From assembly GCA_041554195.1 (NCBI GenBank), contig JBFFMJ010000005.1, positions 152,596 through 216,595 of the forward strand: DNA of 64,000 nucleotides, given 5' to 3'. This stretch comes from JAPHSX01 sp041554195. GTDB taxonomy: Bacteria > Pseudomonadota > Gammaproteobacteria > Thiohalomonadales > Thiohalomonadaceae. Shown one piece after another: positions 30,631-40,590 of the stretch. A program made the position numbers and the translations under genes. Under the pieces are notes generated by a model. That model saw nothing but the letters and a program-made list of their open reading frames with translations. It made no database searches and was not told the DNA's origin. Within the stretch, counting starts at the first letter, position 1. The number at the start of each line of letters is the position of its first letter.

Positions 30631-33600
30631 ATGGATAAGCTTGTGGAACCGGCGGGCGAGCTGTTGTTGGAACTTGAAGAGCTCTATTTGCGTGGGCGTT
30701 ATCTCGATGCCTACGAGTGTGCGGCACCGCTGGGGCCATTGGCACAGTGGCGGGGAGTGGGGCCGCGTATTCTCGCCGCCAAGCTGGCGCGTGTGCTGGG
30801 TAATTCGCGGCTTTCGGATATCCTGCTCTATCTTGCCTGGCGTGAACACCGCGACTCGCCTCGTGCCTTTGCCTATTACTCGCGCAACCACTTCTCCCGT
30901 AACGGTCTGTTAAAGACGCTAAGCTTGCTTGAGCGTTACCCCCAATTTGTTGAGGGCGATAATATCGCTGCCGAGATGCAGTCTTATCGCGCCTTTCTCT
31001 ACGGTTTTTATCGTGACTTTACCCGTGCCGATGCCTTGATGGCGGAGGCCCTGGCGGCGGCACCGGACGACCCCTGGAACCGTGTCGAGCACGCTCACCT
31101 GCTGGAGATGGAGGACGACTACGATGCGGCCCTGGCGGCTGTCGATCAGGCCTTGGCGATAGTGCCTAACTACCGTGCGGCGGTGCAGAGCAAGGCGCAT
31201 TTGTTACAACTGTGCGGCAAGGAGGAGGAGGCGCTGGCGCTGTTGCAGCAGGCATCGACCGCGCTACAGAGTGAGGGGGTGGTAGCGCAGCTACTCGCCC
31301 ATCATCAGGAGCAGGAGGACTTGCCGCAGATAGCGGCAAGCCTGGCGCAGATTGAGTCGTTAACGCCACTTAAGTCGAAGGATTATGAGAAGTGGCTGGC
31401 GGCCAATCGTTGTAACTATCATTACCTGTGCGGGGAGATCGAGGAGGCGATCACTCAGGCGGAGTTGAACGGTAGCCCCTATTTTAAAAAGTTGGCCGAG
31501 GAGCTGGGGCGCTCCGGCGGCAAGGGGGAACGCAAACGCCTGCGGGTGGAGTTTGTGCGCCAACGCCACATGACCTGTGGCCCCGCTACCCTCTCTGCGC
31601 TGAGTAACTATTTTGGTAAGCCGGTGGCGCAACAGGCGATCATCGACTCCATCTGGTATGGCGGCACCCGTGATTATGACGAGCGCAAGTGGGCCATTGA
31701 AAATGGTTGGCATGTGCTTGAGTTCAGTCTTGACTGGGAGAGTGCGCGTGCCCTGATCGATGCCGGGATCCCCTGTGCCCTGGCCACGCAGGAGGCCGAC
31801 AGTGCTCACCTGCAGGCACTTACCGGTTATGATGAACAGATGGGGGCGCTGTTTATTCGCGACCCCTTCAGTCAATACGAGCAGGAGTTTTTGCAGCAAC
31901 CGTTCTTTGAAAAATACTCCCCCTTCGGGCCGCGTGCGATGGTGATGGTGCCTGCGGAGCGGGCAGCAACCCTACATTCACTAAAGCTGCCTGAGCATAA
32001 GCTGTGGGATGCCCTGTTCACGATTCGCGACAGCCTTAAACAACACCAGCGTGATGCGGCGGGAGATGAGTTTGTCCGCGTCTTTGGCGCTTCTCCGCAG
32101 AGCGATCTGGCCTGTCAGGCACGACGCGAGCTGGGGTGGTATGACAACAATATGGAGGAGGTTGCTGCGGTTGACCGCCTGCAGTTCGAGCGCTACCCCA
32201 ACAATGATCGCATCAAGCTCAACCAGCTATATTCACTTAACCGCATTGGTCACCGCGAGGCCTATCAAGGGCTATTGCAACAGGAGGGCGAAAAAGAGCA
32301 GGCCCACCTCAGTCTGGTAAGCCTCTACGCCGAGGCGCTGAGTGACGATGGTCGTCAGCAGCAGCGTGCCGAGTCGCTGCTGGGGGATGTGGTCAAGCGT
32401 GCCCCCAAACTTGCCTCCGCCTACCAGAGTTACGGTTATCTGTTGTGGCAGCAGCGCCGTTACGCCGAGGCGGAGAAGCTCTACCGTATCGCCGCCAGTC
32501 TGGACGAGGCCGACGAGGGATTTGCCCTCGACTACTATCGGCTGGCACGACTGAACCGGCACGGCGATGAGGTGGTGGCGTGGCTGCAACAACGCTTTGA
32601 GCGAAATGCCAGCAAGTCACCCTATCCGGCGATAACACTCTATCGCGCCTACGAGTTGCAGAACCGCCAGCACCAGGGGCTGGCCCTGCTAGAGCGGGCA
32701 GTAGCGGCGCGTCCCGATGACGGTGAGCTGCTGCTGTTCGCCAGCAATGCGCAGCTTGATAACGGAAACAGTGAGCAGGCGCAGCAGTTACTGGCGCAGG
32801 CCGAGCCACTGGTGAGCCCCGGCCAGTGGTTATTTACCTCGGCACGACACGCGGCGCAGCAGCGTCGGCACCAGCGGGCGTTGCAGCAGTTTAATGCACT
32901 GGTGCAGAGCGAGCCGTTGAACTACCGCGCGCACGAAGAGCTGGTGTGGCTGCACCGCGAGCTCAACGGTGAGGCGCGTGCGATCGCCCATATGCGCGAG
33001 CTGTGCCGACGCTTCCCCGATAACCTGCGACTGCACGAGCAGCTGATCGAGCTGCTAGAGCAGGAGCAACCCGCAGAGGCCGAGCTGGAGTTAAAGCGAT
33101 TGCTGCAACGCCACCCCGCTAATGCCTATGCCCAGCGCCAGCTGGCCGACCTGTTGATACAGGCCGACCGCTACGATGAGGCATGGCAGGCACTGCAAAC
33201 GGCGCGTGAACTTGATGCCGATGCACCGGGGCTGCACAACATCTGTGGCGATCTCTACGCGCGGCGAGGCGAGCGCGAGCAGGCGATGATCAGTTATCGT
33301 GAGACCCTGCGGGTGAGTGCCGATAATGAGTATGCGATTCATGCGCTGATGGGTCTGTGCCACTCCAGTGCGGAGAAACAGGAGCAGCTCGCCTACCTGT
33401 TACAGCAGCTCATGGCGCAGACAACCAGTGGCGCCGGGCTGCTCAGTTATCAGCTTGAGGCGCACAATATTCTTCCTGCCGAGCCGTTACTGGAGACCTT
33501 GCGCGAGGCACACAAGCTGCGCCCCGACCTGTGGCAAAGCTGGTCCACCCTGATCGGCGAGCTACGCGATAACACGCAACTGGAAGAGGCGCGGGCACTG

Positions 33601-35640
33601 GCCGAAGAGGCGGTGCAACGCTTCCCCCTGTTACCGCGTACCCACCTTGATTTGGCACACGTTTACAAGCGGCAGAATGACATTGCCGGACAGCGCGAGA
33701 CATTGCAGCAGGCCCTGCGTATCAATCCGCACTGGGATCGGGCATTGATGGAGCTGGCCGATAATTACGAGCGCAGTGGCGACTACCCGCAGGAGCTGAA
33801 GATGTTGCAGGATGCCGCCATCGCAAATCCCTCCAGCGCGCAAGTCCAGGGCTATCTGGCCGATGCCTTATGGCGTCGTGGTGAGCAGGAGTCAGCACTG
33901 ATCGCCATTCGCAATGCACTGGAACTATCGCCCGGTTATGACTGGGCGTGGGGAAGGTTGCGAGGCTGGTCTGAACACATGGAAGAGGAGTGGTTGTTGG
34001 AGCAGACCGCACGGGCGGTGGTGGAGCGCAAGCCGGGCCTGCCGCAATCCTGGTACTACCTGGCAGAGAGTTTATGGCCGTTGGATGAAAAGCTGGAGGC
34101 ACTGAACCAGGCGATCAGCCGTAACCCTAATTATCTGCCGGCCTATGAGCAGAAGGCGGAGCTACTGGTACAGCATCAACGCTTTAGCGAGGCGCGACAG
34201 GTGATCGCCGATTATGACCGTGGTGATGGCATCCCGGTGGCCTTGCGCAGCTACGGCCCGTGGATGGACTATCGGCGGGGTGAGGTGGATAGGGCGATCA
34301 TCGACCTCAAGGCAATGATGGAGGGTGAGCCCGCCTACTATAGCGGCTGGAGTATGCTCGCCTCCTGGTGTGAGGATAATGAACGCCCCGGTGATGCTCT
34401 TATCGCCTGTCAGCGCATGGTGTCGCTACGCCCCGATGATGGCGATGCACGGGTACGCCTGGCTGATGCCTTGTTGCAGAACAATAAACCTGAGGAGGCG
34501 AAGCAGGCATTGCAGCAGGCTCTGCTGGTTTTACCGCAACATGAGAGTGCCGGTATTAAACTGTTTGACCTGCAACTGGAGGATGATGAACTGGAGGACG
34601 CGCAGGCAACACTGCAACATCTCTATCTGCATCTGGCACCGGAGCTAGAGGCCTACGTGATCACCCGTGAACTTAAACTGGCCTGCAAGCGTGGCGAGCA
34701 GGACAGGGCGCTGGAATTGTTTCATCGCCTTAGCCGCAGCAGCAAGGAGAATAGCTGGTTTTTTCACACCGCCTATGAGGCCTTTAGCCTGGCCGGTTGG
34801 GAGCCGGAACTGGAGCGCGCCAGCGATGAGATCGTGCAGGATCTCAAGGGCATCAATCCCGCCTTCGCCTCAGTGTGGGCCGCACGTCAGCATGAGGGTA
34901 GTGAGAAGGAGTGGAAGCTTAGCAATCGCTCTATTGGCCGACTGCTGAACATGGGCAAGGCGGGTCACCGGGTGGTGGAGGACTACCTGAGTTATATCTA
35001 TCGCATCGGCAGTATATGGCGGCTGGACCGGTTGCTTAAACGTTATCGGATGCCGCTACGAGAGGATATCGACAGCCTGATTAATGTGGCCTATATCTAT
35101 GCGGCGCAGGGACGTTATCGTGAGAACGTGGCGTGGATGCACGGTTGGCGTGAGATGAAGGGGCTGCCTGCCTGGGCGCTCAACAACTACGCCATCAGCC
35201 TGCGGGAAATGGGCCTGTGGGAGCAGCACTACGAGGTGTTGCAACAGATCATGCCACAACTCACCGAGGCGCTGGCAACGCCGGTACGGCTGTGGCTATC
35301 GCTGGAGTTGTGGCTGCGCGGAGAGACGCAGACGCTTAACGATCAGTTCGCCCTGATAGAGGCGGAGGGGCTGACGGGCGATGACTACTACGCCTATCAA
35401 TTACTCCTGGCGTTGCTTGAATTCGACAGCACCGCAGAGCTGCCGTCGCAACAGCGATTCGGGCGTGTGATCATTATTCTGCGAGAGGGGCATCGCGGCT
35501 TTCATGGTCTTATCAACAACATGATGTTGTGGCGCATCCAGCACCGGGTATTGTGGCAACTGGCACAACGTATGGCAGAGATGCCGGGCGCACTCTACTA
35601 CTGGTGGCGCATGATGAACTGGACGAAATTTTTCCTTTAA
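30631..35640 (+). CDS. Giant TPR protein with embedded C39-like cysteine peptidase domain
   Basis: A 1669-residue cytosolic-looking protein (no signal peptide or membrane helix). TPR-like repeats fill about 1-300. A papain-fold C39-like domain (about 305-450) has a plausible triad: Cys316 in MTCGPATLSALSNYF, His393 in SAHLQALTGYD and Asp411 in FIRDPF, with spacing like bacteriocin-processing C39 domains. Dozens of TPR-like helix pairs follow to about 1550, and the protein ends in an aromatic/basic segment. AGGGA precedes; ATG 30631 is preferred over the adjacent GTG 30628. It stands alone. A role as scaffold with regulated proteolysis or peptide binding is inference. Confidence 0.85.
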   Translation: MDKLVEPAGELLLELEELYLRGRYLDAYECAAPLGPLAQWRGVGPRILAAKLARVLGNSRLSDILLYLAWREHRDSPRAFAYYSRNHFSRNGLLKTLSLLERYPQFVEGDNIAAEMQSYRAFLYGFYRDFTRADALMAEALAAAPDDPWNRVEHAHLLEMEDDYDAALAAVDQALAIVPNYRAAVQSKAHLLQLCGKEEEALALLQQASTALQSEGVVAQLLAHHQEQEDLPQIAASLAQIESLTPLKSKDYEKWLAANRCNYHYLCGEIEEAITQAELNGSPYFKKLAEELGRSGGKGERKRLRVEFVRQRHMTCGPATLSALSNYFGKPVAQQAIIDSIWYGGTRDYDERKWAIENGWHVLEFSLDWESARALIDAGIPCALATQEADSAHLQALTGYDEQMGALFIRDPFSQYEQEFLQQPFFEKYSPFGPRAMVMVPAERAATLHSLKLPEHKLWDALFTIRDSLKQHQRDAAGDEFVRVFGASPQSDLACQARRELGWYDNNMEEVAAVDRLQFERYPNNDRIKLNQLYSLNRIGHREAYQGLLQQEGEKEQAHLSLVSLYAEALSDDGRQQQRAESLLGDVVKRAPKLASAYQSYGYLLWQQRRYAEAEKLYRIAASLDEADEGFALDYYRLARLNRHGDEVVAWLQQRFERNASKSPYPAITLYRAYELQNRQHQGLALLERAVAARPDDGELLLFASNAQLDNGNSEQAQQLLAQAEPLVSPGQWLFTSARHAAQQRRHQRALQQFNALVQSEPLNYRAHEELVWLHRELNGEARAIAHMRELCRRFPDNLRLHEQLIELLEQEQPAEAELELKRLLQRHPANAYAQRQLADLLIQADRYDEAWQALQTARELDADAPGLHNICGDLYARRGEREQAMISYRETLRVSADNEYAIHALMGLCHSSAEKQEQLAYLLQQLMAQTTSGAGLLSYQLEAHNILPAEPLLETLREAHKLRPDLWQSWSTLIGELRDNTQLEEARALAEEAVQRFPLLPRTHLDLAHVYKRQNDIAGQRETLQQALRINPHWDRALMELADNYERSGDYPQELKMLQDAAIANPSSAQVQGYLADALWRRGEQESALIAIRNALELSPGYDWAWGRLRGWSEHMEEEWLLEQTARAVVERKPGLPQSWYYLAESLWPLDEKLEALNQAISRNPNYLPAYEQKAELLVQHQRFSEARQVIADYDRGDGIPVALRSYGPWMDYRRGEVDRAIIDLKAMMEGEPAYYSGWSMLASWCEDNERPGDALIACQRMVSLRPDDGDARVRLADALLQNNKPEEAKQALQQALLVLPQHESAGIKLFDLQLEDDELEDAQATLQHLYLHLAPELEAYVITRELKLACKRGEQDRALELFHRLSRSSKENSWFFHTAYEAFSLAGWEPELERASDEIVQDLKGINPAFASVWAARQHEGSEKEWKLSNRSIGRLLNMGKAGHRVVEDYLSYIYRIGSIWRLDRLLKRYRMPLREDIDSLINVAYIYAAQGRYRENVAWMHGWREMKGLPAWALNNYAISLREMGLWEQHYEVLQQIMPQLTEALATPVRLWLSLELWLRGETQTLNDQFALIEAEGLTGDDYYAYQLLLALLEFDSTAELPSQQRFGRVIIILREGHRGFHGLINNMMLWRIQHRVLWQLAQRMAEMPGALYYWWRMMNWTKFFL

Positions 35641-35762
35641 CGAGAAGTTATTTGCGGGAGCCGATGGGACTCCTACCACTTAGGTGGTAGCTGTATACCA
35701 CATTGTATGTAAGCTTTTTATTAACTTGTCGCCCGCGGTTTTCATCCCTATATTAGATTTAT

Positions 35763-36749
35763 ATGAACTCCTCACTTAAAGACGCCTTCGGGCGCAGCAT
35801 CGACTACATCCGTCTTTCGGTCACCGACCGTTGCGACCTGCGTTGCTTCTACTGCATGCCCGAGGGCTTCAAGGATTTTGAGACTCCCGACCACTGGCTC
35901 AGCTTTGATGAGATCGAGCGGGTGATCGCCGCCTTTGGTCGCCTCGGGGTGAGGCGCGTGCGCATCACCGGTGGCGAGCCGCTGGTGCGCAAGGGGGTCA
36001 GTGAGCTGACCGGCCGACTGGGACAACTCCCCGGTATTGATGACCTCTCCCTTAGCTCCAATGCCGTACAGTTGGCAAAGCACGCCAGGGCCTTGCGCGA
36101 GGGCGGGGTGCAGCGGCTGAATGTTAGCCTTGATACCCTTAATGCCGAGCGCTTCGCCAAGATCACCGGCGGCGGTAAGCTGCAAAAGGTGATTGACGGG
36201 TTGATGGCTGCCAAGGCCGAGGGCTTCTCCCCCATTAAGATCAATATGGTGGCGATGAAGGGGGTGAATGATGATGAGTTCGAGGCGATGTTTGAGTTCT
36301 GCCTGGAGCACGGTTTCACCCTGCGCTTTATCGAGACCATGCCGATGGGGGATACCGGGCGCTCTGCGCTGGGGCAGTACCTTAGCCTGCAAGAGGTGAA
36401 GGCGCAGCTGACCCGGCGCTACGATTTAGTGCCTGCGGTGATGGATGGCGGTGGTCCGGCCCGTTATATGAAGGTCGCCAACGGCGAGATGAGGATCGGT
36501 TTTATTACGCCGATGTCGCAGCACTTCTGCGAGACCTGTAACCGGGTGCGTCTCTCGGTGGATGGCACCCTCTATATGTGTCTGGGGCAGGAGCATAATT
36601 ACCCCTTACGTGATCTGCTGCGCGCCGGTATAAGTGACGAGGAGCTGGAGCAGCACATTATGCGCGCCATTAACATCAAGCCCGAGCGCCATGAGTTTTC
36701 TGAAAAGCCGGAGCAGTCGATTCGTTTCATGTCGATGACTGGCGGTTAG
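35763..36749 (+). CDS. moaA: GTP 3',8-cyclase MoaA (radical SAM)
   Basis: First step of molybdenum cofactor synthesis: the radical-SAM cyclisation of GTP. At 328 residues it has the radical SAM cluster CDLRCFYC near the N-terminus, ITGGEPLVRKG, a C-terminal second cluster (CETCNRVRLSVDGTLYMC) and the terminal Gly-Gly needed for activity. No ribosome site is obvious before ATG 35763 and I see no Moco riboswitch in the 120-base gap upstream. It is separated from moaC/moaDE by 27 kb. Confidence 0.95.
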   Translation: MNSSLKDAFGRSIDYIRLSVTDRCDLRCFYCMPEGFKDFETPDHWLSFDEIERVIAAFGRLGVRRVRITGGEPLVRKGVSELTGRLGQLPGIDDLSLSSNAVQLAKHARALREGGVQRLNVSLDTLNAERFAKITGGGKLQKVIDGLMAAKAEGFSPIKINMVAMKGVNDDEFEAMFEFCLEHGFTLRFIETMPMGDTGRSALGQYLSLQEVKAQLTRRYDLVPAVMDGGGPARYMKVANGEMRIGFITPMSQHFCETCNRVRLSVDGTLYMCLGQEHNYPLRDLLRAGISDEELEQHIMRAINIKPERHEFSEKPEQSIRFMSMTGG

Positions 36750-36752
36750 TCT

Positions 36753-37313
36753 TTACCCCTTCTTCTGTGGCGGCAGCCTCCGTACATACTCATACATCAC
36801 AATAGAGGCGGCGACGCTGACATTCAGGCTCTCCATGCGACCGAACTGCGGTATATGCATGCAGCGAACCGCGGGATAGTTGTCGCGCTCAAAGCTGATC
36901 CCCCTCTCCTCATGACCAAAGATAAAGGCGCTCTTTGCGGGTAATTCTGCCGCTGAGAGGGGGGCACCACACTCCGGCTCCAGGGTGAAGAGGGTATAGC
37001 CCTGCTCATTGAGCGCCCGGTAGCAGTCGTCAAAGTTTTCATGAAAGCGTGCCGGCACATTTTTAAATGAGCCCTTGGCCGGGGCCGGGTCGAAGGGGCC
37101 GATACCGATGAGGTGAACCTCATGCACGCCGAAGGCCTCGGCACTGCGAAAGATCTTCGGCACATTAAAGCCTGACTTGAGGTGATCCAGTACCACGATG
37201 AAGGGGTGTTCCCCCGGCTCGGCCAGCAGGTTGCGGCGGCGGTGTTTTTCGTAACGCTTTAGCGCCTGCTGGCGCTCGCGGCGCAACTCCTCGCGACACT
37301 TTCGACTAACCAT
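36753..37313 (-). CDS. TrmH/SpoU-family RNA 2'-O-methyltransferase
   Basis: A 186-residue SPOUT enzyme transferring a methyl group from SAM to ribose 2'-OH in tRNA or rRNA. The three motifs are present: SGFNVPKIFRSAEAFG (motif 1), FIFGHEERGIS (motif 2) and IPQFGRMESLNVSVAASIVMYE (motif 3 with knot). It is short and lacks the L30e-like N-terminal domain of RlmB. The target nucleotide cannot be predicted. It converges on moaA with three bases between the genes. Confidence 0.88.
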   Translation of the reverse strand: MVSRKCREELRRERQQALKRYEKHRRRNLLAEPGEHPFIVVLDHLKSGFNVPKIFRSAEAFGVHEVHLIGIGPFDPAPAKGSFKNVPARFHENFDDCYRALNEQGYTLFTLEPECGAPLSAAELPAKSAFIFGHEERGISFERDNYPAVRCMHIPQFGRMESLNVSVAASIVMYEYVRRLPPQKKG

Positions 37314-37431
37314 AAAGGTTGTCTCCCTTTCTACATATTGAAACCAGCGCGCAGTCTACCCCATCACTTACCACTTGACCGCACCAGGCCCGCTTTTTAT
37401 GGTGACAGTAATTCATAGTGGAGCTGTGACT

Positions 37432-37917
37432 GTGGGAAAACGTGATCACTTGGCGCAGATTACCGAGATGTTGCAGCAGCACCGTTGGGCGGCACTGGCG
37501 ACGGTGGATGCAGGGGGGCTGCCTGCCGCCTCAATGGTGGCCTATGCGGTGGACTTGCCGCGGGGCTGTCTCTACCTGCATCTTAGCGGCCTCGCCGCCC
37601 ATAGCAAAGAGATCCTTAGGCAGGAGGCAGTGGCGTTGGTGTTGAGTGAGTGCGACACGGGCCGTGGTGACCCGCAGCAGCTGGCACGGCTAAGCCTGCG
37701 TGCACGCGGTGCGCCTATTGCCCGCGATGCGGCAGATTATGAGTCGGCAAAACAGTGTTACCTGCAGCAACTGCCTGATGCCGAACAGCTGTTCGGCTTT
37801 GGCGATTTTATGTTGTTCTGTCTGGTGATCGAGAGTGCCCGTTTTGTCGGTGGATTCGGCCAGGCACACAGCTATAGCGGTGAAGAGATTCGACAGTTAC
37901 TGGCCAGGAGCCAGTGA
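37432..37917 (+). CDS. Pyridoxamine 5'-phosphate oxidase-like split-barrel protein (HugZ-type)
   Basis: A protein of about 161 residues in the PNPOx-like/heme-utilisation family (FMN or heme-binding split barrel): LATVDAGGLPAASMVAYAVD, LYLHLSGLAAHSKEIL, RLSLRARGAP and the C-terminal FVGGFGQAHSY block. HugZ members degrade heme; here the heme-binding C-terminal loop is short, so activity is uncertain. GTG 37432 with GGAG eight bases upstream is chosen; ATG 37399 is an alternative in the same frame. The 3' end overlaps the convergent DUF3617 gene by 21 bases. Confidence 0.75.
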   Translation: MGKRDHLAQITEMLQQHRWAALATVDAGGLPAASMVAYAVDLPRGCLYLHLSGLAAHSKEILRQEAVALVLSECDTGRGDPQQLARLSLRARGAPIARDAADYESAKQCYLQQLPDAEQLFGFGDFMLFCLVIESARFVGGFGQAHSYSGEEIRQLLARSQ

Positions 37918-38352
37918 GCGGTTTGCGTTATCACAGGGGCCTGTGCGTTTCCCCTTGATGCGGAAGTTCATTAACTGCGGTGTATTGTGGGGGTTGAGAA
38001 TTTGCAGGTGAACATCACCATGGGCCTCTCCCTGTCGATAGTGGATACGTCCCATCCCCTGAACCATCTCCCAGTCGTCTGAACAGTTAAGCATCCAGGT
38101 ATAGGTGCGCCCGAAACGCCCCTGCAGTTGTGTCTGACAGTTGTTGCCGGGACGAGAGATATTGGGGAAAGGGGTTGTTGTATCCAGGCACTGTTTAACG
38201 GTGTAACCGGGGAAGGTTTGCGGGATGCCGATAAGGTCGTAGCTGACCTCAAATTCCCAGTTGCCGTGTGCGAAGGGCTGCGCCAGCGTTGCCCCGCTGA
38301 ATAAGGCGATATGAGTAAGGACAAAAAATGACGTAAACCGTACCATTAACAA
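37897..38352 (-). CDS. DUF3617-type secreted protein
   Basis: A 151-residue protein with a signal peptide (about 1-24) and a beta-rich body holding four cysteines (KQCLD, NNCQTQ, LNCSDDW, TGPCDN). It follows the pattern of the DUF3617 family: GNWEFEVSYDLIGIP near the start, then KQCL and C-terminal MVQGMGRIHYRQGE. The family's function is unknown. It is periplasmic by prediction. The gene overlaps the convergent split-barrel gene by 21 bases. Confidence 0.75.
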   Translation of the reverse strand: MLMVRFTSFFVLTHIALFSGATLAQPFAHGNWEFEVSYDLIGIPQTFPGYTVKQCLDTTTPFPNISRPGNNCQTQLQGRFGRTYTWMLNCSDDWEMVQGMGRIHYRQGEAHGDVHLQILNPHNTPQLMNFRIKGKRTGPCDNANRSLAPGQ

Positions 38353-38485
38353 TTCTCCCCGCAGTTACTGTTAGTCCATTATGTCGTTGTAGTTATTTTA
38401 TGTTGTTGTTTAGTAAATTTAGCACATCCCTCTGCTATCACATAGGCACGGTAGTGCCTTCGTCTGTGGTGTGGGGGCGGGCAGG

Positions 38486-39793
38486 TTAAAAGCTGGCGCT
38501 GGTGGTCAGGGTGAGGGTGGTGTTGTCGTCGTGCAGCGCGCGCGCGTAGTCCATACGCAGGGTGAGATTGACAAAGGCCTGTACCCGCCAGCGCAGGCCG
38601 ACACCAACACCCACTGCCAGGTCACCCAGGTCGACATCAAGGGGGGATTCCCACGCATTGCCCACATCGGTAAAGAGTACGCCGCGCAGTTGACGATAGC
38701 CGCTGAGGTGGTGGTGGTACTCGGCGTTGAGGATCATTACCGCGTCCCCCTCGGCGTAACCGTTTTTATAGCCGCGTAGCAGTGTCGAGCTGCCGATGGA
38801 GTAGGTTGGGGAATCGAAGGCCCGACCATTGGCAAGCCCCAGCCGAAGTTGAGTGTTAATGTTGGCATCCACCGCCCTCAGGGGCAGGTAGCGGCGGTAG
38901 TAGAGCCAGTGTCGGGTGAAGGTGTAGTCAGAGCCGAGCGACGGCTGGGCAATGGAGAGGCTATAGCCATAACGGGTTCCGGCACGATGATATTGGTGTT
39001 CCTCCACCTGGTTATAATTGATGCCGGCATTCACGGCGAGCGACTGGCTGTTATCGTAGGCGAGGCCACTGCCGGTCTGTTGACTATAGCTTTTCTCTAC
39101 GGCACCCAGGCCTGCGCCTACGGTCCATCCCTGACTGATCCAGTTGGGATTAACCCAGCGTGAGAGGAAGAAACCGCCGCTGCTGACATCCTGGTGATAG
39201 TTACCGGTAGTGATGTTGTTCTCATCGACTTCGATGACCTCCTCGCTGATGCGCTTGGCATTAAGGGAGAGCTGGAATGGCGTGTCGATCAGGCGGGGGA
39301 TGGCGTAGGTGAGTTCCATCTGGCGTTTTGATGGCACCGTGCCATCGATCAACTGCTCATTTTCATAGGTGAGCTTGAGTCGCTGGTTGAGCCCCAGCAC
39401 ATTGTCGTGGCGCAGCTCCATTCCGTAGCTGTAATTTCCCTCCTCCTGATTGCCGTTGAGTAGTGGAATGGGGAGCAGGTAGTAACGCTCCTCCAGCGTA
39501 AAGATAAGGCGGCGATTTGCGCCATCCTCCTCCACCCGGCTGGCGACCGACTTGAACAGGCCAAGGTTCATCATTGCCTGACGTGACTTCTCAACCCGTT
39601 TGATATCGAGCTCATCGCCCTCTTTTAGCAACAACTCCTGACGCAAGACCTTTTCACGGGTGACCTTGTTGCCCTCAAAGCGAACCTCGCTAATCGGTAT
39701 GGCATACAGCGGGGCGGACACTAGCGTGAACCACAGCAGGGCAAGAAGCAGTGGCGTGATGGCGAAGAGAGGGTGTTGGGTAGAGCGACGCAT
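38486..39793 (-). CDS. Small Omp85/BamA-like outer-membrane protein with one POTRA domain
   Basis: A 435-residue protein with a signal peptide (about 1-31), a single POTRA-like domain (about 32-100: ISEVRFEGNKVTREKVL...LFKSV) and a beta-barrel ending in a terminal Phe. The LRGY motif of Omp85 barrels is seen (STLLRGYKNGYA). Full BamA has five POTRAs and TamA three, so this is a minimal member, whose substrate is unknown. It is the last gene of a five-gene minus-strand operon; its ATG overlaps the TauE stop by one base (TAATG). Confidence 0.8.
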   Translation of the reverse strand: MRRSTQHPLFAITPLLLALLWFTLVSAPLYAIPISEVRFEGNKVTREKVLRQELLLKEGDELDIKRVEKSRQAMMNLGLFKSVASRVEEDGANRRLIFTLEERYYLLPIPLLNGNQEEGNYSYGMELRHDNVLGLNQRLKLTYENEQLIDGTVPSKRQMELTYAIPRLIDTPFQLSLNAKRISEEVIEVDENNITTGNYHQDVSSGGFFLSRWVNPNWISQGWTVGAGLGAVEKSYSQQTGSGLAYDNSQSLAVNAGINYNQVEEHQYHRAGTRYGYSLSIAQPSLGSDYTFTRHWLYYRRYLPLRAVDANINTQLRLGLANGRAFDSPTYSIGSSTLLRGYKNGYAEGDAVMILNAEYHHHLSGYRQLRGVLFTDVGNAWESPLDVDLGDLAVGVGVGLRWRVQAFVNLTLRMDYARALHDDNTTLTLTTSASF

Positions 39794-40578
39794 TATACGA
39801 TCAACATACGCAAGGCCAGTCCCAACAGCAACAGGGCAAACAGCTGCTTTAAGACGGCGGTGGGCAGGCTGTGGGCCAGCCGTGCCCCCAGCGGTGCCAG
39901 TAACACGCTGGCGGCGGCAACCCCCAGTAGTGCGGGCCAGTAGAGGTAGCCGCTGCTCCAGGCGGGTAACTGTTCATTATTCCAGCCGCTGATCATAAAG
40001 CCCGCGGTGCCGGCCACGGCAATCGGCAGACCGCAGGCTGCCGAGGTGGCGATGGCGCGTTGCATGGTGACGTTGCACCACAACAGAAACGGCACGGTGA
40101 GGGTACCGCCTCCCACGCCGACCAGGGCCGATAGCGAACCGATTACCGCCCCGGCACCACTCATCCCCCAGCGACCCGGTAGCCCGCGGTGTGGGGCGGG
40201 TTTCAGGCTGAGTGCCATCTGCAGGGCAACGACCAGTTCGAATATGCCAAACAGGTAGCGTAGCGAAAGGGTGGGCAGCCAGCGCGCCACGAGCGCGCCG
40301 CAGAGCGCCCCCACTAGTATTCCCGGTGCCAGCGAGCCCAGCGCCGACCACGCCACCGCGCCACGACGGTGGTGGGCATAAACCGAAGAGAGCGAGGTGA
40401 AGATAATGGTCGCCAGTGAGGTGCCCACCGCCAGGTGCATGATCACCTCATTGGCCACGCCCTGCGCGGCGAAACTGAGTGCCAGTACCGGCACGATGAT
40501 GAGGCCACCACCGACTCCCAGCAGCCCCGCTAGCACTCCGGCAAAGGCCCCGGTGGCCAGATAGATTAACCACTCCAT
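39793..40578 (-). CDS. TauE/SafE-family membrane exporter
   Basis: A 261-residue integral membrane protein with about eight helices and the family's repeated GLLGVGGG-LIIVP and LVGVGGGTLTVPFL motifs. TauE/SafE proteins export sulfite or organosulfonates, or transport other anions. Context with a SoxW-like thioredoxin makes sulfur compounds likely (inference). It is translationally coupled to the outer-membrane protein gene and starts 12 bases after the APC permease stop. Confidence 0.85.
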   Translation of the reverse strand: MEWLIYLATGAFAGVLAGLLGVGGGLIIVPVLALSFAAQGVANEVIMHLAVGTSLATIIFTSLSSVYAHHRRGAVAWSALGSLAPGILVGALCGALVARWLPTLSLRYLFGIFELVVALQMALSLKPAPHRGLPGRWGMSGAGAVIGSLSALVGVGGGTLTVPFLLWCNVTMQRAIATSAACGLPIAVAGTAGFMISGWNNEQLPAWSSGYLYWPALLGVAAASVLLAPLGARLAHSLPTAVLKQLFALLLLGLALRMLIV

Positions 40579-40590
40579 GCGATGGCCCCT

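Noticed and set aside
35641..35762. Moco riboswitch upstream of moaA
   Set aside because: Only about 120 bases and no recognisable Moco RNA motif; just a small hairpin around CTACCACTTAGGTGGTAG.
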